The position numbers were made by a program, and so were the translations under genes. The notes under the pieces were generated by a model that was given only the letters and a program-made list of their open reading frames with translations, was not told the origin of the DNA and made no database searches. DNA of 64,000 nucleotides. It comes from Paenibacillus sp. LS1 (GTDB lineage: Bacteria > Bacillota > Bacilli > Paenibacillales > Paenibacillaceae). Positions 36,235 through 44,897 of the stretch are shown here, one piece after another (positions within the stretch are counted from its first letter, which is position 1; each line of letters opens with the position of its first letter). Where the stretch lies: the NCBI RefSeq assembly GCF_026013365.1, contig NZ_JAPDOE010000008.1, forward strand, positions 62,001 through 126,000, read 5' to 3'.

Positions 36235-37141
36235 TGCAGCCATGTTTGGCTCAACCTTGCGGATTATGACTCCAATCCTGCTTGCAGCGCTCGGTGGGGC
36301 TTTATGTTCCCGTGTCGGTCTGTTCAACGTCGGTCTCGAAGGACTGGTGCTGATCGGTGCGTTCTCCGCCATTGTCGGTAATTATCTGTTTGGCAATGTG
36401 CTGCTGGCTGTACTCTTTTCCATTATTATTGTGATGTTATTCTCGGCGCTCTTTGCCTTTATAAGTATTAATCTGAAGGCCAACGCCATCGTGGTCGGGA
36501 TCTCGCTCAACTTCCTGGCTGCGGGGGTGACGACCTTTGCACTTCGTGCGATTTTTGATGTAAAAGGTGCATACTACGACAAAGACATGGTGGGACTTCC
36601 CAAGTGGGATATCCCGCTGATCAAGGACATTCCGTGGTTAGGCGATGTATTATCAGGACATAGTCCCTTGGTTTACCTCGGCATTGTGCTCGTGATTGGA
36701 CTGCAATTCTACCTTTTCAAAAGTGTATCTGGCTTCCGTCTGCGCTCGGTCGGTGAGAACCCGATTGCAGCACAGAGCATTGGGATCAAGGTACGTGGCA
36801 TCCAGTATGGTGCCGTTCTGATGTGCGGCGTGTTGTGTGCTCTGGCTGGAGCGCAGTTGTCGCTCGGTCAGGTGACGATGTTTACCGAAGGCATGACTGC
36901 TGGTCGTGGTTTTATTGCGCTGGTGGCAACGATGCTGGGGCAAGCGAATCCGCTTGGCGTCATGGGCTCCAGTGTGCTGTTCGGCTTCATGGAAGCATTG
37001 AGTATTCGTCTGCAAGGATTCTCCCTGCCGACGCATTTCACGTTGATGCTGCCGTATATTGTGACGCTGGTCGCGATGTTCTTTTTCAAAGACCGTACCT
37101 ATGCACAGGATGCACTGAAAGCGGGCGGAAGCTCGCGTTAA
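36218..37141 (+). CDS. nupQ: Nucleoside ABC transporter permease
   Basis: 307 residues, BPD_transp_2 family, paralogous to the preceding permease (CSRVGLFNVGLEGLVLIGAF; RSVGENPIAAQSIGIKVRGI). AGGAG in the end of the previous gene serves as its ribosome site. It is the last transporter gene, but the operon continues with a molybdoenzyme and a nucleoside phosphorylase. Confidence 0.9.
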   Translation: MQQLFDAAMFGSTLRIMTPILLAALGGALCSRVGLFNVGLEGLVLIGAFSAIVGNYLFGNVLLAVLFSIIIVMLFSALFAFISINLKANAIVVGISLNFLAAGVTTFALRAIFDVKGAYYDKDMVGLPKWDIPLIKDIPWLGDVLSGHSPLVYLGIVLVIGLQFYLFKSVSGFRLRSVGENPIAAQSIGIKVRGIQYGAVLMCGVLCALAGAQLSLGQVTMFTEGMTAGRGFIALVATMLGQANPLGVMGSSVLFGFMEALSIRLQGFSLPTHFTLMLPYIVTLVAMFFFKDRTYAQDALKAGGSSR

Positions 37142-37188
37142 TTCCTGAATGCCTATGCTAGAGACAGTAAAAGAAGGAGGGATTCCAC

Positions 37189-37860
37189 TTGCATAACAAG
37201 GCTGAACGGTTGAAAAAAAGTAAAAGCCCGGCACCCAAAACAGGCAACGATCACGGAGATCGGCTGCCGCCGGGACAGATGCTGACGGAGAAATTCCCAA
37301 TTCTGCATGAAGGGGAAGTGCCGGAATATGACCTGTCCACGTGGGATCTGAAGGTATTCGGCGAAGTGGAAGAGGAGAAGGTCTTCTCCCTAGCTGAGTT
37401 GCAGGCGATGCCCCAGGTGAACACGGTGAGTGATATTCATTGTGTCACACGCTGGTCGAAATTCGATACGCCGTGGGAAGGGATTCGCTTTTCCGATTTT
37501 GTGAAGCTTCTGGGGGTTAAACCGGAAGCGAAATACGTTATGATCCATGCGGATCATGATTATGAGACGAATGTACCGCTCGAAGAATTGATGCATGATG
37601 ATGTATTGCTTGCATTCAAATATAACGGCGAGCCACTAACGCCCAAGCATGGTTTTCCGCTCCGTATGGTCGTGCCACAACTCTACTTCTGGAAGAGTGC
37701 GAAGTGGATACGTGGTCTGGAGTTTATGACAGAAGACCGGAACGGATTCTGGGAAGTGAATGGTTTCCACCATTTTGCCGATCCGTTCAAGGAACAACGC
37801 TTCTCGGGTGAAGATATTCCGATTCCGGAAGACGAGTGGACGAAGAAGGAGTTTGATTGA
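37189..37860 (+). CDS. Sulfite-oxidase-fold molybdopterin-dependent oxidoreductase
   Basis: 223 residues. TTG start at 37189 with AAGGAGG eight bases upstream. This is the Oxidored_molyb domain alone: TVSDIHCVTRWSKFDTPWEG contains the molybdenum-ligand Cys (C in IHCVTRW), then MVVPQLYFWKSAKWIRGLEF. No Tat or Sec signal and no haem or dimerisation domain, as in Bacillus YuiH. The substrate is unknown. Its place between a nucleoside importer and a nucleoside phosphorylase is unusual and may be only operon crowding. Confidence 0.88.
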   Translation: MHNKAERLKKSKSPAPKTGNDHGDRLPPGQMLTEKFPILHEGEVPEYDLSTWDLKVFGEVEEEKVFSLAELQAMPQVNTVSDIHCVTRWSKFDTPWEGIRFSDFVKLLGVKPEAKYVMIHADHDYETNVPLEELMHDDVLLAFKYNGEPLTPKHGFPLRMVVPQLYFWKSAKWIRGLEFMTEDRNGFWEVNGFHHFADPFKEQRFSGEDIPIPEDEWTKKEFD

Positions 37861-37861
37861 T

Positions 37862-38620
37862 ATGTTGATGCCTATTTTGCAGATTCATTCGGAAGATATG
37901 CCGGCATACGCCATCGTCTGTGGTGATCCGGCACGAGCAGAGAAGATTTCCCGCAAGCTGGAGCAGGTGAAAGAACTGGCGTTCAGTCGGGAGTATCGTA
38001 CGTTTGTTGGCTTATATGAAGGGGTACAGATGGCTGTCGTCAGCCATGGTGTAGGTTCACCTGGAGCAGCTGTCTGCTTCGAAGAATTGATCCGTGCGGG
38101 TGTAACGACTCTGATTCGTGTAGGTACCGCGGGATCGTATACAGCCGATTATCCGGCAGGTAGTGTGATTGTGAGTACAGCCGCTGTTCGATCAGACGGA
38201 TTGACTCGCCAACTGGTGCCGGATGGTTTCCCAGCAGTAGCGGATATAGGTGTGACGCAAGCGCTGGTCGAGGCTGCTCGTGAGCAGGAGAGCGCAGATG
38301 CTGCAACCTTTGCAGGCAAAGTGGGCGTTGGTATCACCGTAACGCTGGATGCGTTCTTTGCAGGCGTGGAAGAGATTCCACACCGCAAGTACAAGCAGGC
38401 TGGAGCGCTTGGGGCCGAGATGGAAATTGCGGCCCTCTACATCGTCAGCACCTTGCGTGGTGCTCGCGCCGGAGCCATTGTCGCGATCGATGGATTCGCA
38501 GACAGCGATCTGGCTGCCGAGTATGATCCGCATACGGATGCGGTTGGACAAGCGGTGGAGCACGAGATTAATGCCGCTCTGCGTGCGCTAGCGGTGCTTG
38601 CTCGTCAGGATCAAGCGTAA
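37862..38620 (+). CDS. Purine/uridine nucleoside phosphorylase family protein
   Basis: 252 residues. ATG 37862 (AAGGAG ten bases upstream, inside the previous stop region); the frame from 37760 lies inside the molybdoenzyme gene. PNP_UDP_1 features: VCGDPARAEKIS for phosphate binding, VSHGVGSPGAAVCFEELIRA, LIRVGTAGSY and AGALGAEMEIAALYIVSTLR with the Met-Glu ribose contact. It phosphorolyses nucleosides to base plus ribose-1-phosphate. Linked to the BMP importer it completes uptake and salvage. Purine versus uridine preference is unresolved. Confidence 0.9.
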   Translation: MLMPILQIHSEDMPAYAIVCGDPARAEKISRKLEQVKELAFSREYRTFVGLYEGVQMAVVSHGVGSPGAAVCFEELIRAGVTTLIRVGTAGSYTADYPAGSVIVSTAAVRSDGLTRQLVPDGFPAVADIGVTQALVEAAREQESADAATFAGKVGVGITVTLDAFFAGVEEIPHRKYKQAGALGAEMEIAALYIVSTLRGARAGAIVAIDGFADSDLAAEYDPHTDAVGQAVEHEINAALRALAVLARQDQA

Positions 38621-38671
38621 TACGAAGCTAGTAATTTAATCGGTAAACGTCCACCTGATGTGGACAATAAG

Positions 38672-38724
38672 GAAAGAGGGCAACCCGTAAGGTCATGAAA
38701 ATGACCAGTGGGATGCCTTTTTTT
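38672..38724 (+). terminator. Terminator of the nucleoside operon
   Basis: Nested stems AGAGGGCAACCC / GGGATGCCT and GGTCAT / ATGACC are followed by seven T. Confidence 0.8.
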
Positions 38725-38748
38725 GTGCTTTAAAGAGAGTGTATCCAC

Positions 38749-38944
38749 TTAACGAACTCAGCACGTCTTATTCGGGCGGAAATCGTAAGTGTGAAATTCT
38801 AACGAATTGTAGGCACGCTAAAGCCTTGGATAGGCCCCTTTTTTCCAACCAATTCGATGAATTACTTTGATATAACGTGTCTGAGATTCGTTACATTTTC
38901 ATTTCGCCTATATTTGCTCGTATAAGGTGTGTACGATTCGTTAG
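38749..38944. repeat. Palindromic four-unit intergenic repeat, copy A
   Basis: Four ~24-base units of the form CTAACGAATCnnnnnCACGTTAT. Two are forward, at 38749-38772 and 38799-38822. Two are reverse, at 38871-38894 and 38921-38944. Spacing within each pair is exactly 50 bases, and the whole is symmetric. The element at 54382 has the same design. It fills most of the gap between the nucleoside operon terminator and the 61-residue gene. Confidence 0.8.
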
Positions 38945-39042
38945 CTCTGACGCCTGTCCCTCATGGAGAATGATAATGCAGAAAATGGGCACGTTATATA
39001 AAGGAACATCAACCATGAACACGAAAAAGGGAGGACTGTACG

Positions 39043-39228
39043 ATGACACAGAACAATCAACCTCAGGACGAGGCGGAAATTCGCAACAAGCTGGATGAAG
39101 ACGGGGATTCCTTGATGGAGAAAAAGAAGATTCTAAGCGGAGTGGACATTGAGCCGCAGGCGGACGAATGGGCGGCGAAGCCATCACCTGTTGCTTTTAA
39201 TGAAGGAACTACTTCTTCGAAAAAATAA
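39043..39228 (+). CDS. Small acidic protein, 61 residues
   Basis: ATG 39043 has GGGAGG eight bases upstream. The product begins MTQNNQPQDEAEIRNKLDED and is hydrophilic, acidic and probably unstructured, ending TTSSKK. I do not recognise a family. It is followed by a good terminator, so it appears to be a monocistronic small gene. Confidence 0.65.
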   Translation: MTQNNQPQDEAEIRNKLDEDGDSLMEKKKILSGVDIEPQADEWAAKPSPVAFNEGTTSSKK

Positions 39229-39276
39229 ACAATATGAGCATTATGTGGGCTTGATGGTATGAAGATAAATTTAGCG

Positions 39277-39307
39277 AAGCAGGTACCCTTATGGTATCTG
39301 CTTTTTG
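39277..39307 (+). terminator. Terminator after the small acidic protein gene
   Basis: AAGCAGGTACC-CTTAT-GGTATCTGCTT followed by TTT. Confidence 0.75.
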
Positions 39308-39351
39308 GTTGTATAATAATGTAAAATTAAGTAGACGAAAGAGTGATGGGG

Positions 39352-39840
39352 ATGAGTACGGGTACGATTAACATCAGAAAGGCCGAAATGAGGGACTACT
39401 CTGGCGTGTCATTGTTGATGAATGAGCTACACCAGATGCATGTCGAGGCGCGCCCGGATATATACAGAGCGTTAGAGGCCAGAATGGAGGAAAAGGAGTT
39501 CACCGAACTGCTGGAAACGGACAAGCGTTACCTGTATGTTGCTGAGTCTTCGGAAACGGGCTTGATTCTGGGTTACGGGAGTGCGCAGTTAAGTATTATT
39601 CAAGATAACCCATTGATGGTGGATCGCAAGATGCTGTACATCCATGAACTTGTAGTTGATACCAAGCATCGGGGCCAAGGGACAGGTAAACAGTTACTAC
39701 AAGCATTCATCGAGTTAGGGAGAGAGCTTCAGGCAGACAGCGTGGAATTATCCGTGTCAACGTTTAACTATGGGGCACAGGCTTTCTATGAACAGATGGG
39801 TATGGTCGTTCGCAGCAGCAGGATGGAGTATACCTTGTAA
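39352..39840 (+). CDS. GNAT-family N-acetyltransferase
   Basis: 162 residues. Three in-frame starts are close together (GTG 39343, ATG 39346, ATG 39352); the last has the best spacing from AAAGAG. The GNAT core is clear: MLYIHELVVDTKHRGQGTGK carries motif A with the acetyl-CoA loop RGQGTGK, and ELSVSTFNYGAQAFYEQMGM is motif B. A promoter-like TATAAT stands at about 39311-39318. The substrate is unknown. Confidence 0.88.
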   Translation: MSTGTINIRKAEMRDYSGVSLLMNELHQMHVEARPDIYRALEARMEEKEFTELLETDKRYLYVAESSETGLILGYGSAQLSIIQDNPLMVDRKMLYIHELVVDTKHRGQGTGKQLLQAFIELGRELQADSVELSVSTFNYGAQAFYEQMGMVVRSSRMEYTL

Positions 39841-39892
39841 GGCAGGACCAGTAGAGTGAAAGGAACATTGGCATGGAGCGGAAGGGAGGTGC

Positions 39893-41164
39893 ATGAAGAA
39901 TATGGGAAGCGCTAATGAACAAGAACAACTGGGCCAGAATAGCATTCTGCAATCTACTGAGGATGTGGAATATCTTGTTCGCAGTGTGCAAAAACTGCTG
40001 GAAGAGCCTGACGCAGTAATACAATCTTGGAAAGCTGAACCCCTCAATCCAGGGCTACTTAATTTCACCACATCAGGTATTTATCGAATTCGTGGAATGG
40101 CTACCATAGTTGGAGCATCACTGTCATGGTCACTTATTTTGAAATGCATTAGACCGGACTCAGCAGAGAAGGAAGATGTTACATACCATAACTATTGGAA
40201 AAGAGAAGCAGAGATATTCTCATCAGGGCTACTCGATCATTTACCAGGGCGTATCATAGCTCCACGTTGTTTCGCTATACAGGATAGACCGGATCAAACC
40301 ATTGGGCTGTGGATGGAAGATGTGTCTGGTCACTCGAAGTGTAATCATGTTTGGCCTCTGGACGATTGGGGTTGGATTGCGGAACGCATTGGTGAATTTC
40401 ACGGAGCTTATCTCACGGGAACTTCACTACCCCAACAAGAATGGATCTGTCCGTATTGGCTCAAATCCTGGGTTAGGGGGTGTCGTCAGTATGCCCCTTC
40501 AATCCAAGAGCCTAAATTGGAAAGTGGACGTGGTGATGATGATACTGGAGCTAGAGGAAGGCATATCGGAGTAGGAGATTCTGTGAGGTATGCCTGTGGG
40601 GGAAGCAAACAGGAGCAGGCCCACTCGATCTGGCAGTGGTTCAACCAATATAGTGGGCAGATGGACAAGGTTATAAATTCACTAGACCCATTGCCACGAG
40701 TTCTATCTCATCAGGATCTGGCGCAAGGCAATATATTTATGCCATCAGAACGTCTGGACGATAGCGTACTTACTCTCATTGATTGGCAATTCATGAGTAT
40801 TTCTGGCGTTGGTGAAGAGTTAGGAAAGCTATTTGGGGTTAACGCAAGTTTTGGGCACATTACAGCAGAAGACATATTTGCAGCTAAAGAGGAAGTGTTC
40901 AATCGCTATGTGCATGGACTTCGGACAGCAGGGTGGATGGGCGATGAAAGACTTGCAAGGTATGGCTACTGTGTCGCAGTTGCAGCTAGAAGTATGTGGG
41001 AAGTTCCTGAGTGGTTAAAATGGGTGGAGCAGTCATGTACTACTTCAGATATTAATGAGGAACTTGATCAGAAAATAAGTACCCGTGCCCGGATCATAAC
41101 TATTCAGAAAGAGATGTCATCTGAAGCAGCTGAGCTGGCTCATACGTTATTTAATCAGGAATGA
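39893..41164 (+). CDS. Aminoglycoside-phosphotransferase-like kinase (APH family)
   Basis: 423 residues with GGGAGGTG just before the ATG (a second ATG at 39902 is possible). An APH/choline-kinase fold: the ATP-binding lobe contains LSWSLILKCIRP, the catalytic loop is LSHQDLAQGNIF with the HxD...N pattern, and the metal site is LTLIDWQFMS. An Asp/Gly-rich insertion near residues 205-230 is unusual. Family members phosphorylate small molecules (sugars, amino alcohols, antibiotics). There is no reason here to claim resistance. Confidence 0.8.
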   Translation: MKNMGSANEQEQLGQNSILQSTEDVEYLVRSVQKLLEEPDAVIQSWKAEPLNPGLLNFTTSGIYRIRGMATIVGASLSWSLILKCIRPDSAEKEDVTYHNYWKREAEIFSSGLLDHLPGRIIAPRCFAIQDRPDQTIGLWMEDVSGHSKCNHVWPLDDWGWIAERIGEFHGAYLTGTSLPQQEWICPYWLKSWVRGCRQYAPSIQEPKLESGRGDDDTGARGRHIGVGDSVRYACGGSKQEQAHSIWQWFNQYSGQMDKVINSLDPLPRVLSHQDLAQGNIFMPSERLDDSVLTLIDWQFMSISGVGEELGKLFGVNASFGHITAEDIFAAKEEVFNRYVHGLRTAGWMGDERLARYGYCVAVAARSMWEVPEWLKWVEQSCTTSDINEELDQKISTRARIITIQKEMSSEAAELAHTLFNQE

Positions 41165-41202
41165 GCCAATCCATTTTCAACAAAATATCAGAATACTCTT
41201 GA

Positions 41203-41219
41203 ATACCCCCATGGGGTAT
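41203..41219. promoter_or_regulatory. CsoR-type operator upstream of csoR
   Basis: ATACCCCCATGGGGTAT, the G/C-tract pseudo-palindrome bound by CsoR repressors. It lies 38 bp before the csoR start and indicates autoregulation. Confidence 0.75.
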
Positions 41220-41256
41220 GTTACTCTTAGAAAAGAACGAAAGAAAAGGGGTGTTC

Positions 41257-41658
41257 ATGATGGATCATCAGAGCCATCCCGAGGAACCTTTGCAATCCTC
41301 CAAGTCCGATTCAACGGAAGCTTTGGTTACAGTCCAAGAAGCAGTATCCTGTCATGCCGATGGTAGTGATGGGAAGCATGTGCGGAAGAGTCACCATTCG
41401 CAGGAGATGAAGAGTAACCTGGTTTCTCGTTTGAACCGTGTGGAAGGTCAGATTCGCGGGATCAAGGGATTGATCGAGAAGGATACGTACTGTGATGATG
41501 TGCTGACCCAGATTGCGGCGGCTCAGTCTGCTCTGAATTCCGTAGGCAAGCTTCTGCTTGAAGGCCATATGAAGAGCTGTATCGTTGAGCGTATTCAGGC
41601 TGGCGAACATGAGGTTGTGGATGAACTGCTGGTTACGATGCGGAAGTTAATGAAGTAA
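41257..41658 (+). CDS. csoR: Copper-sensing transcriptional repressor CsoR with long N-terminal extension
   Basis: 133 residues from ATG 41257 (AAAGGGG upstream; ATG 41218 lies within the operator). The C-terminal ~85 residues are the all-helical CsoR/RcnR domain (LVSRLNRVEGQIRGIKGLIE) with the Cu(I) ligands Cys79 (TYCDD), His104 and Cys108 (EGHMKSC). The first ~50 residues form a His-rich, disordered extension (MMDHQSHPEE... KSHHSQEMK) containing an extra Cys32. It represses the copZ-copA genes that follow until Cu(I) binds. Confidence 0.92.
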   Translation: MMDHQSHPEEPLQSSKSDSTEALVTVQEAVSCHADGSDGKHVRKSHHSQEMKSNLVSRLNRVEGQIRGIKGLIEKDTYCDDVLTQIAAAQSALNSVGKLLLEGHMKSCIVERIQAGEHEVVDELLVTMRKLMK

Positions 41659-41717
41659 GTTATATCAATTTACTAGATCAAGTTATCATTTTAATATACC
41701 CCAAGGAGGAATTTACA

Positions 41718-41918
41718 ATGTCTAATGTTACGTTGAGCGTTACAGGAATGTCTTGCAATCACTGTGTGAAGTCGGTTGAAGAAGCTGTGAAGAATGCTGG
41801 AGCGAGCGGTCAGGTGGATCTGGCAGCGGGAACGGTAGCGGTGGAATATGATGAGCAGACGGTGAACGTGGATCAGATCAAGGCTGCGATTGAAGATCAG
41901 GGGTACGATGTAGTCTAA
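41718..41918 (+). CDS. copZ: Copper chaperone CopZ
   Basis: 66 residues, AAGGAGG upstream. A single heavy-metal-associated domain with the Cu(I) site GMSCNHC near the N-terminus. It carries cytosolic Cu(I) to the CopA pump encoded next. A half CsoR-like sequence (ATACCCC) stands just before the ribosome site. Confidence 0.93.
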   Translation: MSNVTLSVTGMSCNHCVKSVEEAVKNAGASGQVDLAAGTVAVEYDEQTVNVDQIKAAIEDQGYDVV

Positions 41919-41927
41919 CCGAATCAC

Positions 41928-41999
41928 AGGCTTAAACCGAACATGCTCATGGGCGAAAAAAGAGGTCAAAGGCCTTTCCCACGAGCCAGGTTTAAGCCT
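41928..41999. other. Long two-part hairpin between copZ and copA
   Basis: Outer arms AGGCTTAAACC and GGTTTAAGCCT enclose inner arms GCTCATGGG and CCCACGAGC plus a short GG/CC stem, followed by ATTTTC. It may act as a terminator or attenuator for csoR-copZ, leaving copA under its own operator. Confidence 0.65.
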
Positions 42000-42016
42000 A
42001 ATTTTCTGTCTAATAT

Positions 42017-42033
42017 ATACCCATAAGGGGTAT
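42017..42033. promoter_or_regulatory. CsoR-type operator upstream of copA
   Basis: ATACCCATAAGGGGTAT, 47 bp before the copA start. It resembles the operator at 41203 and indicates separate copper induction of copA. Confidence 0.72.
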
Positions 42034-42079
42034 GTTAATGCAATATACAATAAATTGAATCGATATGAAAGGAGCTGAC

Positions 42080-44620
42080 ATGATGGATAACTCAACAAGT
42101 AAACCAACGGACAGATCATCTGAACCCACACCAATGCCACCTATGGCAGACGCACCAGGACTAAAGACAACACTGCACATCACGGGGATGACCTGTGCTG
42201 CGTGTTCGACCCGAGTGGAGAAGGGCTTGTCCCGTATGGAAGGGGTGCAGCAGGCCAATGTGAACCTTGCCATCGAACAGGCAACCGTTTCTTATGATCC
42301 GAAGACAACCAACGTGAATGCATTGCGAGATAAGGTGGAAGCATTGGGCTACGGTACGGTGTCAGAATCCGTTGATCTGAACATCACGGGTATGACGTGT
42401 GCTGCTTGTTCTGCCCGGATCGAAAAAGGTCTTTCCCGACTGCCGGGGGTATCTCAGGCGAATGTGAATCTGGCGCTGGAAACAGGGCATATCGAATATG
42501 CCGCTGGTGCACTCAAACCTTCGGATATTACCGCCAAGATCAAGCAGATGGGCTACGGTGCTGAACTGCAATTGACGCAAGAAGAGACCAAATCGGTTCG
42601 TGAACGTGAGCTGCAACGCAAAAAGTGGAAATGGATGATATCTGCTTTGTTATCGATTCCGTTGCTCTGGGCAATGGTCGGGCATTTCTCGTTCACATCC
42701 GGAATCTATGTCCCTGAGCTGTTCATGAACCCTTGGTTCCAGCTGCTGCTGGCAACGCCGGTACAGTTCGTCATTGGGTGGCAGTTCTATGTGGGGGCGT
42801 ACAAAGCACTACGTAACCGCAGTGCCAATATGGACGTTCTCGTCGCATTGGGTACCAGCGCAGCGTTTTTCTACAGTCTGTATCTGACGCTAACCAGTGG
42901 CTACTTACCTTCTACAACCATGGATCATGGGGCAATGGGAACGAGCACAGCCGCCATGCCTTCGGTAGAACTCTATTATGAGACCAGTGCAATACTGATT
43001 ACGTTAATTTTACTAGGAAAATGGTTCGAAGCTGTGGCGAAAGGTCGCTCTTCACAGGCGATCAAAAGCCTGATTGAACTGGCTCCACGTGAAGCCCGTG
43101 TCATCCGGGATGGACAGGAAGTTATGGTTCCTGCCGCATATGTTGCGGTGGGTGACTTGGTTCTGGTGAAGCCGGGTGATAGCATCCCGGTGGATGGTAT
43201 CGTTGAAGAAGGGCAATCCTCAGTAGATGAATCCATGCTTAGTGGAGAGAGCCTTCCCGTGGATAAAAAGCCAGGAGATCCCGTTACAGGTGCTACGCTG
43301 AACAAAAACGGGGTATTACGACTGCGTGCGACCCGAGTGGGCTCGGACACGGCTTTGTCTCAAATCATCAAAGTAGTCGAGCAAGCTCAGGGTTCCAAAG
43401 CACCGATCCAGCGGATCGCAGATGTTATTTCAGGCATATTTGTACCAATTGTTGTCGGCATAGCCGCGCTGACATTCCTGATCTGGTATCTGTTTGCAAG
43501 TCCGGGTGACTTCGCCGGTTCCCTTGAAAAAGCGATTGCTGTGCTCGTCATTGCCTGTCCATGTGCACTGGGGCTGGCAACGCCGACTTCTGTCATGGCT
43601 GGATCAGGACGTGCCGCTGAATATGGCATTCTGTTCAAGGGCGGCGAACATCTGGAGTCGGCACAACAGATTCAGACCGTGGTGCTCGACAAAACAGGTA
43701 CAGTAACCCAAGGTAAACCGGTCCTTACCGATGTTATCACGGCTCCGAATTGGACGGAATCTGATCTGCTTGAGCGAGTGGGAGCGGCCGAACAGAGTTC
43801 CGAGCACCCGCTGGCAGAGGCGATTGTTGCAGGCATTCGTGCCAAAGGTCTGGAGCTAACCCCAACAGAGAAGTTCGAGAACATACCGGGATACGGCGTG
43901 CGAGCTTCAGCAAAAGGGCAGGAGATTCTGGTCGGCACACGCCGGTTGCTTGCGGATGCACAGGTGAATGTTTCTGAGGAAACCGTTCAGCAGATGAACC
44001 GTCTGGAGGAACAAGGGCGTACAGCGATGCTGGTAGTGGTGGATGGTCAGTGGGCAGGGATCGTGGCTGTGGCCGACACCATCAAGGATACCTCTCGTGA
44101 AGCCATTGGTCGTCTTCAGGCGATGGGGATCGATGTCATCATGATTACGGGAGACAATGAGCGAACAGCTCGCGCTGTAGCAGAACAGGCAGGGATCGGT
44201 AAAGTTCTGGCTGAGGTTCTGCCGGAAGGTAAGGCTGCGGAAGTGAAGAAACTTCAGGAGAGTGGCCTGAAAGTCGCTATGGTAGGTGACGGCATCAATG
44301 ATGCTCCCGCACTCGCTACAGCGGATATTGGGATGGCCATCGGAACAGGAACGGATGTAGCGATGGAAGCGGCGGATATTACGTTGATGCGTGGTGATCT
44401 GAACAGTATTGCAGATGCGATTGAGATGAGTCGGCGCACGATGGGTAACATCAAACAAAACCTGTTCTGGGCCCTCGGATACAACGTTATTGGTATTCCC
44501 ATTGCGGCAGTGGGCTTCTTGGCTCCCTGGCTCGCAGGTGCTGCAATGGCGTTCAGCTCCGTGTCGGTCGTATTGAATTCGCTGCGTCTGCAACGCATGA
44601 AGCTGAAGAGAAATGACTGA
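42080..44620 (+). CDS. copA: Copper-exporting P-type ATPase CopA
   Basis: 846 residues from ATG 42080 (GGAG five bases upstream; ATG 42083 is equally possible). Two N-terminal metal-binding domains have GMTCAAC at 36-42 and 104-110. Eight membrane segments follow, with the transport site CPC in VIACPCALGLATPTSVMAGS. The actuator loop has SGESLPV, the phosphorylation site is DKTGTVTQG, and the nucleotide/hinge motifs are ITGDNERTARA and VGDGINDAPALATADIGMAI. It pumps Cu(I) out of the cytosol. A terminator follows. Confidence 0.96.
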   Translation: MMDNSTSKPTDRSSEPTPMPPMADAPGLKTTLHITGMTCAACSTRVEKGLSRMEGVQQANVNLAIEQATVSYDPKTTNVNALRDKVEALGYGTVSESVDLNITGMTCAACSARIEKGLSRLPGVSQANVNLALETGHIEYAAGALKPSDITAKIKQMGYGAELQLTQEETKSVRERELQRKKWKWMISALLSIPLLWAMVGHFSFTSGIYVPELFMNPWFQLLLATPVQFVIGWQFYVGAYKALRNRSANMDVLVALGTSAAFFYSLYLTLTSGYLPSTTMDHGAMGTSTAAMPSVELYYETSAILITLILLGKWFEAVAKGRSSQAIKSLIELAPREARVIRDGQEVMVPAAYVAVGDLVLVKPGDSIPVDGIVEEGQSSVDESMLSGESLPVDKKPGDPVTGATLNKNGVLRLRATRVGSDTALSQIIKVVEQAQGSKAPIQRIADVISGIFVPIVVGIAALTFLIWYLFASPGDFAGSLEKAIAVLVIACPCALGLATPTSVMAGSGRAAEYGILFKGGEHLESAQQIQTVVLDKTGTVTQGKPVLTDVITAPNWTESDLLERVGAAEQSSEHPLAEAIVAGIRAKGLELTPTEKFENIPGYGVRASAKGQEILVGTRRLLADAQVNVSEETVQQMNRLEEQGRTAMLVVVDGQWAGIVAVADTIKDTSREAIGRLQAMGIDVIMITGDNERTARAVAEQAGIGKVLAEVLPEGKAAEVKKLQESGLKVAMVGDGINDAPALATADIGMAIGTGTDVAMEAADITLMRGDLNSIADAIEMSRRTMGNIKQNLFWALGYNVIGIPIAAVGFLAPWLAGAAMAFSSVSVVLNSLRLQRMKLKRND

Positions 44621-44678
44621 CCGACCCATGTTTAATAATATATTCAACGTCTCATTGTAATGAAGTGAGGAAATCAAT

Positions 44679-44710
44679 GCGCGGTTCGCTGCGGCGGACC
44701 GTGTTTTTTT
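44679..44710 (+). terminator. Terminator after copA
   Basis: GCGCGGTTCGC-TGCG-GCGGACCGTG followed by seven T. Confidence 0.75.
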
Positions 44711-44868
44711 GTTGAGAAAATACGGTTTGAATCGCCAGAAAGTAGGCCTGAAACGTTGCTATAAGTGTTCTCTTCTTTGGGAAAAGGATAGCATAATGCT
44801 CTTTTGTGAAAATGGATCGATTGTATTCATGAATAAAGCTTATGTTTTCTGAATATTTCAAAAATCAG

Positions 44869-44897
44869 TTGACAATATGGACATATTCACATAAAAT
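44869..44897 (+). promoter_or_regulatory. Sigma-A promoter of the YhgE-like gene
   Basis: TTGACA (44869-44874) and TAAAAT (44892-44897) with a 17-bp spacer. Confidence 0.75.

Noticed and set aside
38749..38944. Regularly spaced repeats resembling a CRISPR array
   Set aside because: Only four units, two of them inverted, units imperfect, and no cas genes nearby. The same layout recurs at 54382, so it is a dispersed palindromic repeat.
39893..41164. Antibiotic-resistance aminoglycoside phosphotransferase
   Set aside because: The fold is right but the family is broad; no similarity to a known resistance enzyme is recognisable, and there is no mobile context.
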